Positions 52,282 to 60,880 of a DNA stretch of 64,000 bases are shown piece after piece. Under the pieces are notes generated by a model, which searched no databases, was not told the DNA's origin, and saw only the letters and a program-made list of their open reading frames with translations. The DNA is from Acidobacteriota bacterium. GTDB lineage: Bacteria; Acidobacteriota; Vicinamibacteria; Vicinamibacterales; UBA8438. The DNA is taken from contig DQNS01000001.1 of NCBI GenBank assembly GCA_015659035.1, positions 1-64,000 of the forward strand, in the 5' to 3' direction. Made by a program: the position numbers and the translations under genes. Within the stretch, counting starts at the first letter, position 1. The number at the start of each line of letters is the position of its first letter.

Positions 52282-53943
52282 ATGTCAGATTTTCCGATAG
52301 CCGGTGCCGACGCGCCGGCCTTTGCCCTGAGGGACCGGAACGGGACGCCGCTGGCGTTTGGCGACGGTGAGTCATCCGCGCCGGCGACCTTGCTCTTCTT
52401 CTTCAAGCACGATTGCGCCACGTGCGATCTGACGGCGCCCCTGGTGGAGCGGCTGCACGGTGCGCTCGCGGCCGAGGGACTTCGTGTCGTGGGTGTCTCG
52501 CAGGACGCCCCCGCCCAGACCACCGGCTTCGTGGACCGGCACGAGCTCAGCTTCGCGGTGGCGCTTGACACCGCGCTCGAGGTCTCGGCCGAGTACGGGT
52601 TCGACGCGGTGCCGGCACTCGTGCTCGCCGGCGACCCCCGACAGGTGCTCTTCAGCTTCGAGGGGTTCGTCAAGCGGGACCTGCTCGAGCTGACCCGGTT
52701 GGCCGCCCAGGCCTGTGGTGCGGCAACACCCGAGATCGTGCGCGACGAGGACCAGCTGCCCGAACACCAACCCGGCTGTGGGTCGAAGGTGCATGACCCG
52801 GATGTCGCCCGACGGCTGGCGGTGCGCCGTGGCGCGGCGACACTCGGCGCGCGGCGGGTGCGGATCCCGATCGATGACGACCCGTTCGAGTTCATGGCGG
52901 CCCAGGGGCTGGACGACGGCCTTCCGGTGGTGCCGCCCACCGAGGAACGGGTGCTGCGGATGCTGCAGGGGACCATGCGCCCCGCGTCCGCGGTCGTGGC
53001 CCACATCCCGCCGAACCTGGCGCCCGCAACCGTCGAGAAGATCGCGGTGAACGCGGTCATGGCGGGGTGCCGGCCCGAGTATCTGCCAGTGGTCATCGCG
53101 GCGACCGAGGCCGCCTGCACCGACGCGTTCAACCTGCACGGGGTTCTGGCCACCACCTACTTCGCGACGCCGGTCATCGTCGTCAACGGCCCGATCCGCC
53201 ACGAGATCGGCCTCAACTGCGGCGGCAACCTGTTCGGGCAGGGCTTCCGGGCCAATGCCACCATCGGCCGCGCCTTGCAGCTGCTGGTCCGCAACGTCGG
53301 CGGCGGACGGCCGGGCGGCGTCGACATGTCCACGCTCGGTCAGCCAGGCAAGTTCACCTGCTGCGTCGGCGAGAACGAGGAAGAGAGCGGCTGGGAGCCG
53401 CTGCACGTCGAGCGCGGGTTCGGCAGGAATACGAGCACCGTGACCCTGTTCGCCGGCGAGGCGCCGCGGGCGATCCGGGACCAGTTGTCACGCACGGCGC
53501 GCTCGCTCGGCGCCAGCGTGGGGTTGTGTCTGGAGGCGATGGCGCACCCGAAGCTGCACCGGATGGGCGAGGTGCTGCTGGTCGTGAGCCCCGAGCATGC
53601 CCGCACCTTCGCGCGGGACGGCTACAGCAAGACGGACCTGCGCGCCCGGATCCAGGAGGTGACGGCCCGGCCGTTACGCGAGCTGCTGCCGGACGACGAG
53701 TGTCAGAAGGGCATGGCACTCAGTGCGATACCGCGGGAACTCCTGGGATCCGACGGTCGGCCGACCCCCGATGCGCTGGACACCCCACTCGCGAAGTTCA
53801 AGCGCGACGAAGATATCCTGATCATCGTGGGGGGTGGGACGGCGGGCAAGTTCTCGGCGGTCCTCGGTGGCTGGGCTAGCGGTACCACTGGTTCGATAGC
53901 AGTGACGAGGGAGATCAGGAACGAACGGAGTTCGTCGGCTTGA
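52282..53943 (+). CDS. thioredoxin-like domain fused to DGLPVVPPT domain; likely UGSC partner
   Basis: This 553-aa protein has two parts. Residues about 1-155 are a peroxiredoxin/TlpA-like thioredoxin fold with a CxxC active site (FFFKHDCATCDLTAP), VVGVSQDAPAQT and a cis-Pro region (FDAVPALVL). After a linker (HQPGCGSKVHDPDVARRL) comes a domain of about 340 residues marked by GLDDGLPVVPPTEERV, AVNAVMAGCRPEYLPVVIAATEA, IGLNCGGNLFGQGFRANATIGRA, KFTCCVGENEEESGWEPLHVERGF and ILIIVGGGTAGKFSAV. I cannot name an enzyme activity. It is exported by no visible signal, so cytoplasmic. The UGSC selenoprotein follows 295 bp later, and a paralogue of the second domain alone starts at 63760. Together this suggests a redox pair. 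Confidence 0.85.
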   Translation: MSDFPIAGADAPAFALRDRNGTPLAFGDGESSAPATLLFFFKHDCATCDLTAPLVERLHGALAAEGLRVVGVSQDAPAQTTGFVDRHELSFAVALDTALEVSAEYGFDAVPALVLAGDPRQVLFSFEGFVKRDLLELTRLAAQACGAATPEIVRDEDQLPEHQPGCGSKVHDPDVARRLAVRRGAATLGARRVRIPIDDDPFEFMAAQGLDDGLPVVPPTEERVLRMLQGTMRPASAVVAHIPPNLAPATVEKIAVNAVMAGCRPEYLPVVIAATEAACTDAFNLHGVLATTYFATPVIVVNGPIRHEIGLNCGGNLFGQGFRANATIGRALQLLVRNVGGGRPGGVDMSTLGQPGKFTCCVGENEEESGWEPLHVERGFGRNTSTVTLFAGEAPRAIRDQLSRTARSLGASVGLCLEAMAHPKLHRMGEVLLVVSPEHARTFARDGYSKTDLRARIQEVTARPLRELLPDDECQKGMALSAIPRELLGSDGRPTPDALDTPLAKFKRDEDILIIVGGGTAGKFSAVLGGWASGTTGSIAVTREIRNERSSSA

Positions 53944-54238
53944 GGGGCCGGCGATTCCAGCGCTTCAAGACCCTTTAGTCATCCGTTACACGGCTGCGGA
54001 GAGCACCAGCTACAGCGACGGACTTCCGTCGTGACCACACCAGCCAAGGTGATTCCCGAAACCCTTACGACACGTCGACGCTGAGAATCGTCCACGCGCT
54101 CGATCAGCGTTCCCCGGAGTGCACAGTAGCCCGGCTTCAACCTGGACCGTGGCACGACGGTTACAGTCCGGAGACGTACCGCCCCAAAGAAGCTCTAGTG
54201 ATAGAGTGAACGTCGAATCCCGTCACAAGGACAACCAA
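53944..54238. other. 295-bp spacer before the selenoprotein gene
   Basis: No frame gives a recognisable protein here, although the track ORF 54119-54526 extends into it. The last bases (ACAAGGACAACCA) provide the ribosome site for the selenoprotein. An own promoter for that gene may lie within. Confidence 0.5.
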
Positions 54239-54778
54239 ATGAGTGAGTCGCTTGTCATCCTCGATCCTACCGACGAACGGGCACCGCTCGGCCGGCGGCC
54301 TGCGTCTCGACCAGACCGCCTGCACGGGACTCTTGGCATCATCGACATCGCCAAGCCCCGCGGCGACATCTTTTGCGACGAGATCGAGCGTTTGCTTCAC
54401 GATCGCTTTCCACAGCTCGACGTCATCCGGCTACAAAAACCGACATACACCAAACCGGCCCCCGGTGATCTCCGGGATGAAGTCGGCGAGCGGTGTCAAG
54501 CGGTGATCCAGGCGCTGGCCGATTGAGGGTCCTGCACGTCGTGCAGTGTGCACGACCTGGTCGACTACGAAGCGCGGGGGATCCCCTCGGTCCTGGTGGC
54601 GTCGTCCGAGTTCGTGCATGCCGCCCAGACCCAGGCCGAGGCGCTCGGCATGCCGGACCTGGCCGCCGGGTCGGTGTTCGTACCGCACCCGATCCAGGAC
54701 GCGACCGATGAGGAAATGCGTATGAAGGCCCAGGACGCGATTGATGCGATCGTGGAAGCGCTGACGGCCAACGGGTAA
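54239..54778 (+). CDS. UGSC-motif selenoprotein (in-frame TGA = selenocysteine 96)
   Basis: The track splits this gene into 54119-54526 and 54548-54778. Read through the TGA at 54524-54526, it gives one 179-aa protein: MSESLVILDPTDERAPLG, GTLGIIDIAKPRGDIFCDEIERLL, QAVIQALAD-U-GSCTSCSVHDLVDYEARGIPSVLVASSEF, then AQTQAEALGMPD, FVPHPIQDATDEEMRMKAQDAI. The DUGSCTSC motif is the hallmark of the UGSC family, known as selenoproteins in marine metagenomes. The fold is Rossmann-like with the Sec near a strand-loop and two more cysteines in CTSC. A SECIS-like hairpin follows the TGA. AAGGA lies 8 bp before the ATG. The reaction is unknown; the neighbour with a CxxC thioredoxin domain could reduce it. 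No sel genes are in the window. Confidence 0.9.
54538..54556 (+). promoter_or_regulatory. bacterial SECIS-like hairpin
   Basis: GTCGTGC and GCACGAC pair perfectly over 7 bp around the 5-nt loop AGTGT. The apical loop starts 18 nt after the TGA and has a G in its first two bases, which agrees with the bacterial SECIS rule as I know it. An alternative fold (GGTC...GACC with TGCAC/GTGCA) exists but puts the loop too near the TGA. Confidence 0.75.
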
Positions 54779-54792
54779 GAATTCGCCAGACA

Positions 54793-54820
54793 GTCCGCCT
54801 ACACCGAGGCTACGGCGGAC
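54793..54820. repeat. GTCCGCC/GGCGGAC hairpin repeat
   Basis: GTCCGCC pairs with GGCGGAC (7 bp) around TACACCGAGGCTAC, just after the selenoprotein stop. I recognise this TCCGCCT...GGCTACGGCGGAC sequence as a common intergenic element in acidobacterial assemblies. No T-run follows. Confidence 0.6.
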
Positions 54821-54872
54821 CCGCCGAAGCTCGCCGTTGATTCTTACCGGCGAGCGAAAGCGGGAAGGCAGA

Positions 54873-54890
54873 CGGAGCCTGAAGGCTCCG
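54873..54890. repeat. TGAA-loop hairpin, copy 1
   Basis: CGGAGCC-TGAA-GGCTCCG is a perfect 7-bp stem with a TGAA loop, between the selenoprotein and SSS genes. A sister hairpin with the same loop lies at 56541-56560. Confidence 0.65.
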
Positions 54891-54926
54891 ACGTCATTCT
54901 TTCGGCCACTCGCGCGCCGAACCGCC

Positions 54927-56483
54927 ATGGATGGCATCGCGATAACCGTCATCATCGTCTATCTCGTGGGGGCGACCGCCGCCGGCAGCTTCATGGCGCG
55001 GCGTGCCAAAAGCTCGGCCGGTTGGGCGGTGGCCGGTGGCGGCATGTCGACCGGGCTGATCGCGGTCGGCATCGCCGGCACCCGCATTGGCGGCGCCGGC
55101 ACTTACGGCGTGGCGGGTAACGTCATCAGCGGCGGGGTCTGGAACCTGTGGTGGTATGGCATCAACACGTTCCTTGCGCTCGCGATTGTGGGGCTGTTCT
55201 TCGGCGTCTTCTTCCGGCGCCTCAAGCTGCACACGGTCGGTGAGCTGTTCACGATCCGATTCGGCAACCGACGGTGCCAGTGGCTCACCAGTCTGTGCGT
55301 GCAGACCGAGTATGCCATCGTCAACCTGATCGAGGCCTACGTCATCGGCATCATCCTGAGCACGCTGACCCCGCTGTCGATGTTCGGCGGGGTGATGGTG
55401 GCGGCGGTCATCTTCGCCACCTACGTGTCATTCGGCGGGCTGTGGGGCACGGCGGTCACCAACCTGATTCACTGCACGGTGGTGCTGGTCGGGTTGGCGG
55501 CGGTCGGTGTCATGGGCATCGGACAGCTCGGCGGATGGAGCACGGTGACGGCGACGATCGGCGAACATCTGGCCGACGCATCCCGGAACGAGGCGACCTG
55601 GTGGGGATTCGTCGGCGCCGGCTGGCTGCCGGTGTTCGGGATGTTCTTCGCGGCCGCGGTGCACACACCGGCGGCATCAATCTACACCAACTACTCGACG
55701 GCAGCCAAAAGCGAACGCCACATCGCGCCCGCCTTCCTGCTGGCTGGACTTATCGGCGCGATGATGCCGATGCTCGCTGGTCTGATCGGCATCCTCACCA
55801 CCGCCCGCTACGGTCTGGATGCAGGACTGAGCGGCTACCGAAACCTGACGACCCTGGCCTCCGAGATCAGTCCGGTCGTCGGCGGTGTCGCGCTGGCGGC
55901 GGTGCTGGCGGCCGTCATCTCCTCCGGCGGGCCGATCCTGCTGTCGAGCGCCACGATGTTCGTGCGCGACTGGCTCCCGTTCACCCGGAACTACTCGTCG
56001 GACCAGCGGCTCAAGGCCTACCGCATCACGACCACGGTCTACGCGTTCCTGGCGGCGATCGCGGCCTGGTTCGTGGCCACCTATACGACGATCTCGATCC
56101 TCGACCTGCTGCTCTTCGGATTCGCAATGGTGGTGCCACCCGCGGTGTCACTGGGCTATCTCGTCTACTGGCCTCGCACGACGGAGAAAGGCGCCTACTG
56201 GGGCATGGCGGTCGGCTACGCCTCCGGGCTGATCTGGTTCGCGCTGATCAAGATCGCGCTGGCCAACGGGTTCGCCGCAGCGGAGGGCGCCGGTCTGTTG
56301 CGGCGCATTCTCGTCTACGGCCTCACCATCGGCGGCGAGGGGATCGACCCGTCATATCTGACCTTCTTCGTACCATTGTGTGTCGTCCCGATCGTGTCGC
56401 TGATGACCAGCGAGGGGAAGGTCCGCGAAGATTTCTACGAGATGCTCTCTGGACGCAAGACGGTCGAGCACGAGCTCGTATGA
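54927..56483 (+). CDS. sodium:solute symporter (SSS family)
   Basis: This 518-aa protein is a 13-helix-type Na+/solute symporter. The first helix (AITVIIVYLVGATAAGSFMARRAKS) is followed by GWAVAGGGMSTGLIAVGIAGTRIGGAGTYGV, the conserved SSS glycine-rich unwound segment. The sodium-site region with SSGGPILLSSATMFVRDW fits helix 8. The C-terminus reaches VPIVSLMTSEGKVREDFYEML. The substrate cannot be named (SSS members carry sugars, amino acids, acids or vitamins). The ATG at 54927 is chosen; the longer track ORF adds non-hydrophobic sequence over the hairpin repeats. It lies between the selenoprotein and the fatty-acid enzyme. Confidence 0.92.
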   Translation: MDGIAITVIIVYLVGATAAGSFMARRAKSSAGWAVAGGGMSTGLIAVGIAGTRIGGAGTYGVAGNVISGGVWNLWWYGINTFLALAIVGLFFGVFFRRLKLHTVGELFTIRFGNRRCQWLTSLCVQTEYAIVNLIEAYVIGIILSTLTPLSMFGGVMVAAVIFATYVSFGGLWGTAVTNLIHCTVVLVGLAAVGVMGIGQLGGWSTVTATIGEHLADASRNEATWWGFVGAGWLPVFGMFFAAAVHTPAASIYTNYSTAAKSERHIAPAFLLAGLIGAMMPMLAGLIGILTTARYGLDAGLSGYRNLTTLASEISPVVGGVALAAVLAAVISSGGPILLSSATMFVRDWLPFTRNYSSDQRLKAYRITTTVYAFLAAIAAWFVATYTTISILDLLLFGFAMVVPPAVSLGYLVYWPRTTEKGAYWGMAVGYASGLIWFALIKIALANGFAAAEGAGLLRRILVYGLTIGGEGIDPSYLTFFVPLCVVPIVSLMTSEGKVREDFYEMLSGRKTVEHELV

Positions 56484-56540
56484 GCGGTGACCGGAGAGAA
56501 CGTCTGAAACCGTCGGTGGGACAAGGCGTCAGCCTCGCCT

Positions 56541-56560
56541 CGCAGGCCTGAAGGCCTGCG
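56541..56560. repeat. TGAA-loop hairpin, copy 2
   Basis: CGCAGGCC-TGAA-GGCCTGCG is a perfect 8-bp stem with a TGAA loop, between the SSS and FadB-like genes. Without a T-run it is not a classical terminator. Confidence 0.65.
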
Positions 56561-56603
56561 CCACAGAGGGCGGATGTCACAAGCAAAGGAGCAGAGATCG
56601 TCG

Positions 56604-58712
56604 ATGTCTGACCTAGTGACCATATCAAACCGTGACGGCGTGGCCGTCATCACCCTCCAGAATCCGCCGGTCAATGGCCTTGGTTTCGCCGTACGAAGCG
56701 GCCTGCAGGCCGCGTTCGACTCAGCGGCGACCGACGACGCCGTCCGCGCGCTGGTCATCACCGGGTCGGGGCGGATGTTCTGCGGCGGCGCAGACATCCG
56801 GGAGTTCGGCCAGACGCCACCCGCGGGGACGCCGCACTTGCCCAGCCTGTTCGATGCGATCGAGGCACTGGACAAGCCGGTGGTTGCGGCCATCCACGGT
56901 GTGGCCCTCGGTGGAGGCTGCGAGCTGGCGCTCGGCTGTCATGTCCGGCTGGCCGCGCCCGGCACACGAGTCGGGCTGCCCGAGGTGACCCTCGGCATCC
57001 TCCCCGGAGCCGGCGGGACACAGCGGATGCCCCGACTGATCGGGGTGCCGGCCGCGCTCGATCTGATCGTCAGTGGCAAGATGGTGCCGGCATCCAAGGC
57101 CCTGACGCTCGGCATCATCGACGAGGTGGTTGAGGGCGACGTCGATGTCGTCGAAGCGGCCGTGGCCCTGGCCCGTCAGATGGCGGACGAGAACCGTCCG
57201 GTCCGCCGGGCATCCGCACTCGACGACAAGATCGCTGAAGCCCGTGGCAAGCCGGAGATCTTCGAGCAGTTCAAGAAGAAGATGGCACGTCGGGCCCGCG
57301 GGTTCGAGGCGCCGTACGCTTGTGTCGCGTGTATCGAGGCGGCGGTCACCCAACCGTTCGCCGAGGGACTCGCCACAGAGCGGGCGACGTTCCAGCGCCT
57401 CGTGGCCTCGGATCAGTCGAAGGCGCAACGACACGCGTTCTTCGCCGAACGCCAGGTCGCCAAGATTCCCGATGTCCCGAAAGACACTCCGACCCTCCCG
57501 ATCGACACGGCGGCGGTTATCGGCTGCGGCACGATGGGTGGCGGCATTGCGATGAACTTCGCCAACGCCGGTATCCCGGTGACGGTGTTTGAGGTGTCTC
57601 AAGAGGCGATCAACAAGGGACTCGGCATCATCACGAAGAACTACGCCGCGACCGTGTCGAAGGGCCGTCTCTCGCAGGAGGCGATGGACACCCGGCTCGG
57701 TCTGATCTCGACCACGGTCAACTATGAGGACCTCGGCAACGCCGACGTCGTCATCGAGGCGGTGTTCGAGGAGATGGGGCTCAAGAAGAAGATCTTCGGC
57801 ACGCTGGACACGGTGTGCAAGCCGGACGCGATTCTCGCCAGCAACACCTCGACACTGGACGTCGACGAGATCGCGAGTGCCACCAGCCGGCCGGAGAAGG
57901 TCATCGGCACCCATTTTTTCAGCCCGGCGAACGTGATGAAGCTGATGGAGAACGTGCGTGGCGCGCAGTCATCGCCGCAGACCATCGCCACCATCATGAA
58001 GCTGTCGAAGACGATCGGAAAAATCGGCGTACTGGTCGGTGTCTGCGACGGCTTTGTCGGCAACCGGATGCTCTACGCCTATCGTCGGCAGGCCGACTTC
58101 CTCCTGGAAGAGGGGGCGCTCCCCCAGCAGATCGACAAGGTTCTCTACGACTTCGGTATGCCGATGGGCCCATACGCCATGGGCGACCTGGCGGGGCTCG
58201 ACGTCGGCTGGCTGATTCGCAAAGAGCAAGCGGCGACGCGACCGAAGCACCTCCGCTATTCGACCGTGGCCGACCGGATCTGCGAGCTGGGCCGTTTCGG
58301 GCAAAAGACCGGCGCCGGCTGGCACCGCTACGAGGCGGGGAACCGGACACCGATCCCCGACCCCGAGATCGAGCAGCTCATCGTGTCGATCTCAGAGGCG
58401 CAGGGCATCCCCCGGCGCGAGGTCACCGACCAGGAGATCCTCGAGCGCTGTATGTATCCGCTGGTCAACGAAGGGGCCAAGATTCTCGAGGAAGGCCTCG
58501 CCATGCGACCCAGCGACATTGACATCGTGTGGATCTACGGTTACGGCTTCCCACGCTATCGCGGCGGCCCGATGTTCTGGGCCGACCTGATCGGCGTGAA
58601 GCAGATCTACGACGTGATGAGCCGTTTGCACGACGAGCACGGCGACTGGCTCGAGCCGGCCCCCTTGCTGCGGCGACTCGCCGAACAGGGCAAAGGGTTC
58701 GGGGATCTGTAG
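56604..58712 (+). CDS. fused enoyl-CoA hydratase / 3-hydroxyacyl-CoA dehydrogenase (FadB-like)
   Basis: This 702-aa multifunctional beta-oxidation enzyme hydrates enoyl-CoA and oxidises the 3-hydroxyacyl-CoA with NAD. The N-terminal crotonase part has [22 protein letters not shown] and [19 protein letters not shown] with both catalytic glutamates. From about residue 300 the HAD part has [21 protein letters not shown] (NAD loop), [30 protein letters not shown] (catalytic His with Glu) and [11 protein letters not shown], then the C-terminal helical domains. The bounds match peroxisomal-type/short FadB fusions. The ATG at 56604 is preferred; 56574 is an alternative. No thiolase is adjacent. Confidence 0.95.
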   Translation: MSDLVTISNRDGVAVITLQNPPVNGLGFAVRSGLQAAFDSAATDDAVRALVITGSGRMFCGGADIREFGQTPPAGTPHLPSLFDAIEALDKPVVAAIHGVALGGGCELALGCHVRLAAPGTRVGLPEVTLGILPGAGGTQRMPRLIGVPAALDLIVSGKMVPASKALTLGIIDEVVEGDVDVVEAAVALARQMADENRPVRRASALDDKIAEARGKPEIFEQFKKKMARRARGFEAPYACVACIEAAVTQPFAEGLATERATFQRLVASDQSKAQRHAFFAERQVAKIPDVPKDTPTLPIDTAAVIGCGTMGGGIAMNFANAGIPVTVFEVSQEAINKGLGIITKNYAATVSKGRLSQEAMDTRLGLISTTVNYEDLGNADVVIEAVFEEMGLKKKIFGTLDTVCKPDAILASNTSTLDVDEIASATSRPEKVIGTHFFSPANVMKLMENVRGAQSSPQTIATIMKLSKTIGKIGVLVGVCDGFVGNRMLYAYRRQADFLLEEGALPQQIDKVLYDFGMPMGPYAMGDLAGLDVGWLIRKEQAATRPKHLRYSTVADRICELGRFGQKTGAGWHRYEAGNRTPIPDPEIEQLIVSISEAQGIPRREVTDQEILERCMYPLVNEGAKILEEGLAMRPSDIDIVWIYGYGFPRYRGGPMFWADLIGVKQIYDVMSRLHDEHGDWLEPAPLLRRLAEQGKGFGDL

Positions 58713-58766
58713 CCGCTCTCGTCTGACACCGCTCGCGGAGTCGGCCGGTTTGACGGCGCATTTCGA

Positions 58767-58787
58767 ATGTGGTCACAACGACCACAT
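58767..58787. promoter_or_regulatory. candidate antitoxin operator palindrome
   Basis: ATGTGGTC-ACAAC-GACCACAT is a perfect 8-bp inverted repeat that overlaps the start of the antitoxin-toxin remnant. Phd/VapB-type antitoxins repress from such sites, so it looks like a left-over autoregulatory operator. Confidence 0.6.
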
Positions 58788-58917
58788 GGCCAATAACCTC
58801 GTGGGAGCCCGCGAGCTGAAGACCGTGCCGTTTGTGGCCTTCGACAGACGGTTACCCGGGGTGGCGCGTCTGCAGGGTCTGGACACCAGCGCCCGGGCAC
58901 GGTCACGGACGTCATGA
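58786..58917 (+). pseudogene. fused remnant of a Phd/VapB antitoxin and VapC toxin
   Basis: This 43-codon ORF is too short for the track. It reads MANNLVGARELKTVPFVAFDRRLPGVARLQGLD. The first part matches the start of Phd/YefM-type antitoxins (VGARELKTRL), and the second matches the C-terminal PIN-domain segment of VapC toxins (FVAFDRRL...RLGL). A deletion has joined the two in frame and removed the catalytic core, so neither activity remains. It ends 4 bp inside the GntP start (ATGA). Confidence 0.65.
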
Positions 58918-60260
58918 TCACCGAGAGTGCACTCATCGCCATCGGCGGCCTGGTGGCCGTGGTGGCCCTCCTCTTTCTGCTGATCACCCGTTTCCGCTGG
59001 CACGTCTTCATCGCGCTGCTCGTCCCGATCGTCCTATTCGCACTAATTCCGGGTATCGACCGTCAGGCGTTCATCGACGCGTTCGAGCAGGGGTTCGGAC
59101 GGACCATCGGGGGCATCGCGGTCGTGATCGTCCTCGGCTCGATACTGGCCGAGGCGCTCAAGCACACCGGTGGCATCGAGCGGATCACGGTCTCGATGAT
59201 CCGGTGGGTCGGCGAGTCGCGTATGCCGCTTGCCCTCACCCTGAGCGGCTTCGTCATCGGTCTCGCTATCTTCTCCGACGTGGGCTATCTCATCCTCAAC
59301 CCGCTCGTCCATTCCGCCGCGCTCAACAGCGGGCTGAATATGAGCGTGATGGCCACCGGACTCGTCGGCGCCATGCAACTCACCCACGCCATGGTGCCGC
59401 CGACACCCGGCCCCCTGGCGGCTGCGGCGCTGGTGGGGGCCGACATCGGGCGGGTCATTCTGTACGGCGGCATCGTCACCCTCATCGCGTCACTGGCGGG
59501 CTGGGTCTACGCCCGTCTGGTGGGTCCGCACATCGACTCGCCACCGTCTCGCGAGTTCGTGGGCCAGTCATTTGTCGAGCGCGGACGCGAATCCGACCTG
59601 CCGACGACGTGGCAAGCATATGCGCCGATTCTCATCCCGCTGACCCTCATTGCCGGACAGAGCGTGGCCGCCCTGACGCTACCCGCGGGCCATGTTGTCA
59701 ACACGGCGATGCTCTATCTCGGGTGGCCGGTCGTGGCACTGAGCATCGGCATCCTCCTCGCCTTCCGGAACACCAGCGCAGACCAGGCTACGGCACGGAC
59801 CGGTCAGTGGATCGAGGACGCCCTTCGGGCGTCCGCCATGATCATCATGGTGACCGGGCTCGGTGGCGCGCTCAGCCAGATTCTCCGCGAGACACCGGCT
59901 GTGGACACAATCGCCGAGACCGTGGCAGCGACCGGGTTGCCGGCCATCTTCCTCCCGTTCGTGCTAGGCATCGCCGGGAACATGATCACGGGGTCGACGA
60001 CCGTCGGTGTGATCACCGCCGCGTCGGTCGCCGCCCCCATGATGGACACCCTCGGACTGAGCCCCGAGGCGACGATGCTAGCCGGCGCGGCCGGGTCGAT
60101 CATCATCAAGTATGTGAACTCGAGTTACTTCTGGGTGTGCACGTCGCTGTCGCGGATGTCGCTCAAGGCGGCGCTCATCTCCTATGGAGGGGTCACGCTG
60201 GTGAACGGCGTGACCGCGATGGCGGTCGTGTACGGGCTGTGGGCGGCTGGAGTCGTCTAG
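58914..60260 (+). CDS. GntP family permease (gluconate/organic acid:H+ symporter)
   Basis: This 448-aa protein is a GntP-family permease of about 12 helices. GGIAVVIVLGSILAEALKHTGGIERI, the twin MVPPTPGPLAAAALVGADIG (the PPTPGP motif of GntP) and ITGSTTVGVITAASVAAPMM (the second-half counterpart) are diagnostic. It should import a sugar acid such as gluconate or a related hydroxy acid. The start overlaps the antitoxin-toxin remnant; there is no clear ribosome site. A 139-bp spacer with a CCCGGC/GCCGGG hairpin separates it from the convergent cytochrome gene; nothing else is seen there. Confidence 0.93.
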   Translation: MITESALIAIGGLVAVVALLFLLITRFRWHVFIALLVPIVLFALIPGIDRQAFIDAFEQGFGRTIGGIAVVIVLGSILAEALKHTGGIERITVSMIRWVGESRMPLALTLSGFVIGLAIFSDVGYLILNPLVHSAALNSGLNMSVMATGLVGAMQLTHAMVPPTPGPLAAAALVGADIGRVILYGGIVTLIASLAGWVYARLVGPHIDSPPSREFVGQSFVERGRESDLPTTWQAYAPILIPLTLIAGQSVAALTLPAGHVVNTAMLYLGWPVVALSIGILLAFRNTSADQATARTGQWIEDALRASAMIIMVTGLGGALSQILRETPAVDTIAETVAATGLPAIFLPFVLGIAGNMITGSTTVGVITAASVAAPMMDTLGLSPEATMLAGAAGSIIIKYVNSSYFWVCTSLSRMSLKAALISYGGVTLVNGVTAMAVVYGLWAAGVV

Positions 60261-60399
60261 CGAAGCTTCGCCTCACACCGACGCGTGTCCGGCGCCGGTG
60301 AGGGACTGCACATCGCGACGTATGGAACACCAGCCGCCCGGCGGCGTAGCCGGGTGAGGTGGGGCCTCCACTCAAGACGACGCGCACGCCGACAGACGA

Positions 60400-60834
60400 C
60401 TACAGCACGCCGGGCTTGACCCGGAACCCGCCGCCGTCGACGGGCTCGCGATACTCGTTGTGGCAGCTCTGACAGGTGCCGCCGAGCGCGTCGCGGGCGG
60501 GCGCGATCTCCTGGAAGGCCTGGCTCTCGACAGCCGACGTAATCGCACGGGCCGCCTCGGCAGCCTCGGTGGCGATCGCGGCGGCGGCCGGAACATCGTG
60601 GGACGCCCAGAACCCCTGCACCTGCTCGAAGAGGTCCGCGAGCTTGGCGGTGCCGGCGAGCACCGCCTCACCATCCCGCGCCTCCATGTCGCTCCGGAGC
60701 GCTCCGAAGGTGGCGCCAACCTCCTTCATCGCCGCGTCGTAGTCCGCTTCGGAGCTGATCTCGCCCGACTGGGCAATGCCGACGAGACTGGCAACGACGA
60801 CACCGGCGAGCACCATCAATAGATGTCTTCTCAT
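60400..60834 (-). CDS. cytochrome c'/c556-like periplasmic cytochrome
   Basis: This 144-aa protein has a signal peptide (VLAGVVVASLVGIAQSGE) and a four-helix-bundle cytochrome c' pattern: helices with MKEVGATFGALRSDMEA, and a C-terminal haem site CQSCHNEYRE (CxxCHxxYR). It can bind one haem c and shuttle electrons or bind small gases. It lies 46 bp downstream of the PQQ dehydrogenase gene on the same strand, so it is a plausible electron acceptor for that enzyme. Confidence 0.9.
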   Translation of the reverse strand: MRRHLLMVLAGVVVASLVGIAQSGEISSEADYDAAMKEVGATFGALRSDMEARDGEAVLAGTAKLADLFEQVQGFWASHDVPAAAAIATEAAEAARAITSAVESQAFQEIAPARDALGGTCQSCHNEYREPVDGGGFRVKPGVL

Positions 60835-60880
60835 GTCTGTCCTCCAGCAGCCAAAGCCTGAAACCGAAGCTGGAGGGTGG

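Noticed and set aside
53944-54238. a second coding segment before the selenoprotein
   Set aside because: I read all plus frames and found no family motif. The track extension from 54119 lacks a ribosome site and conserved sequence.
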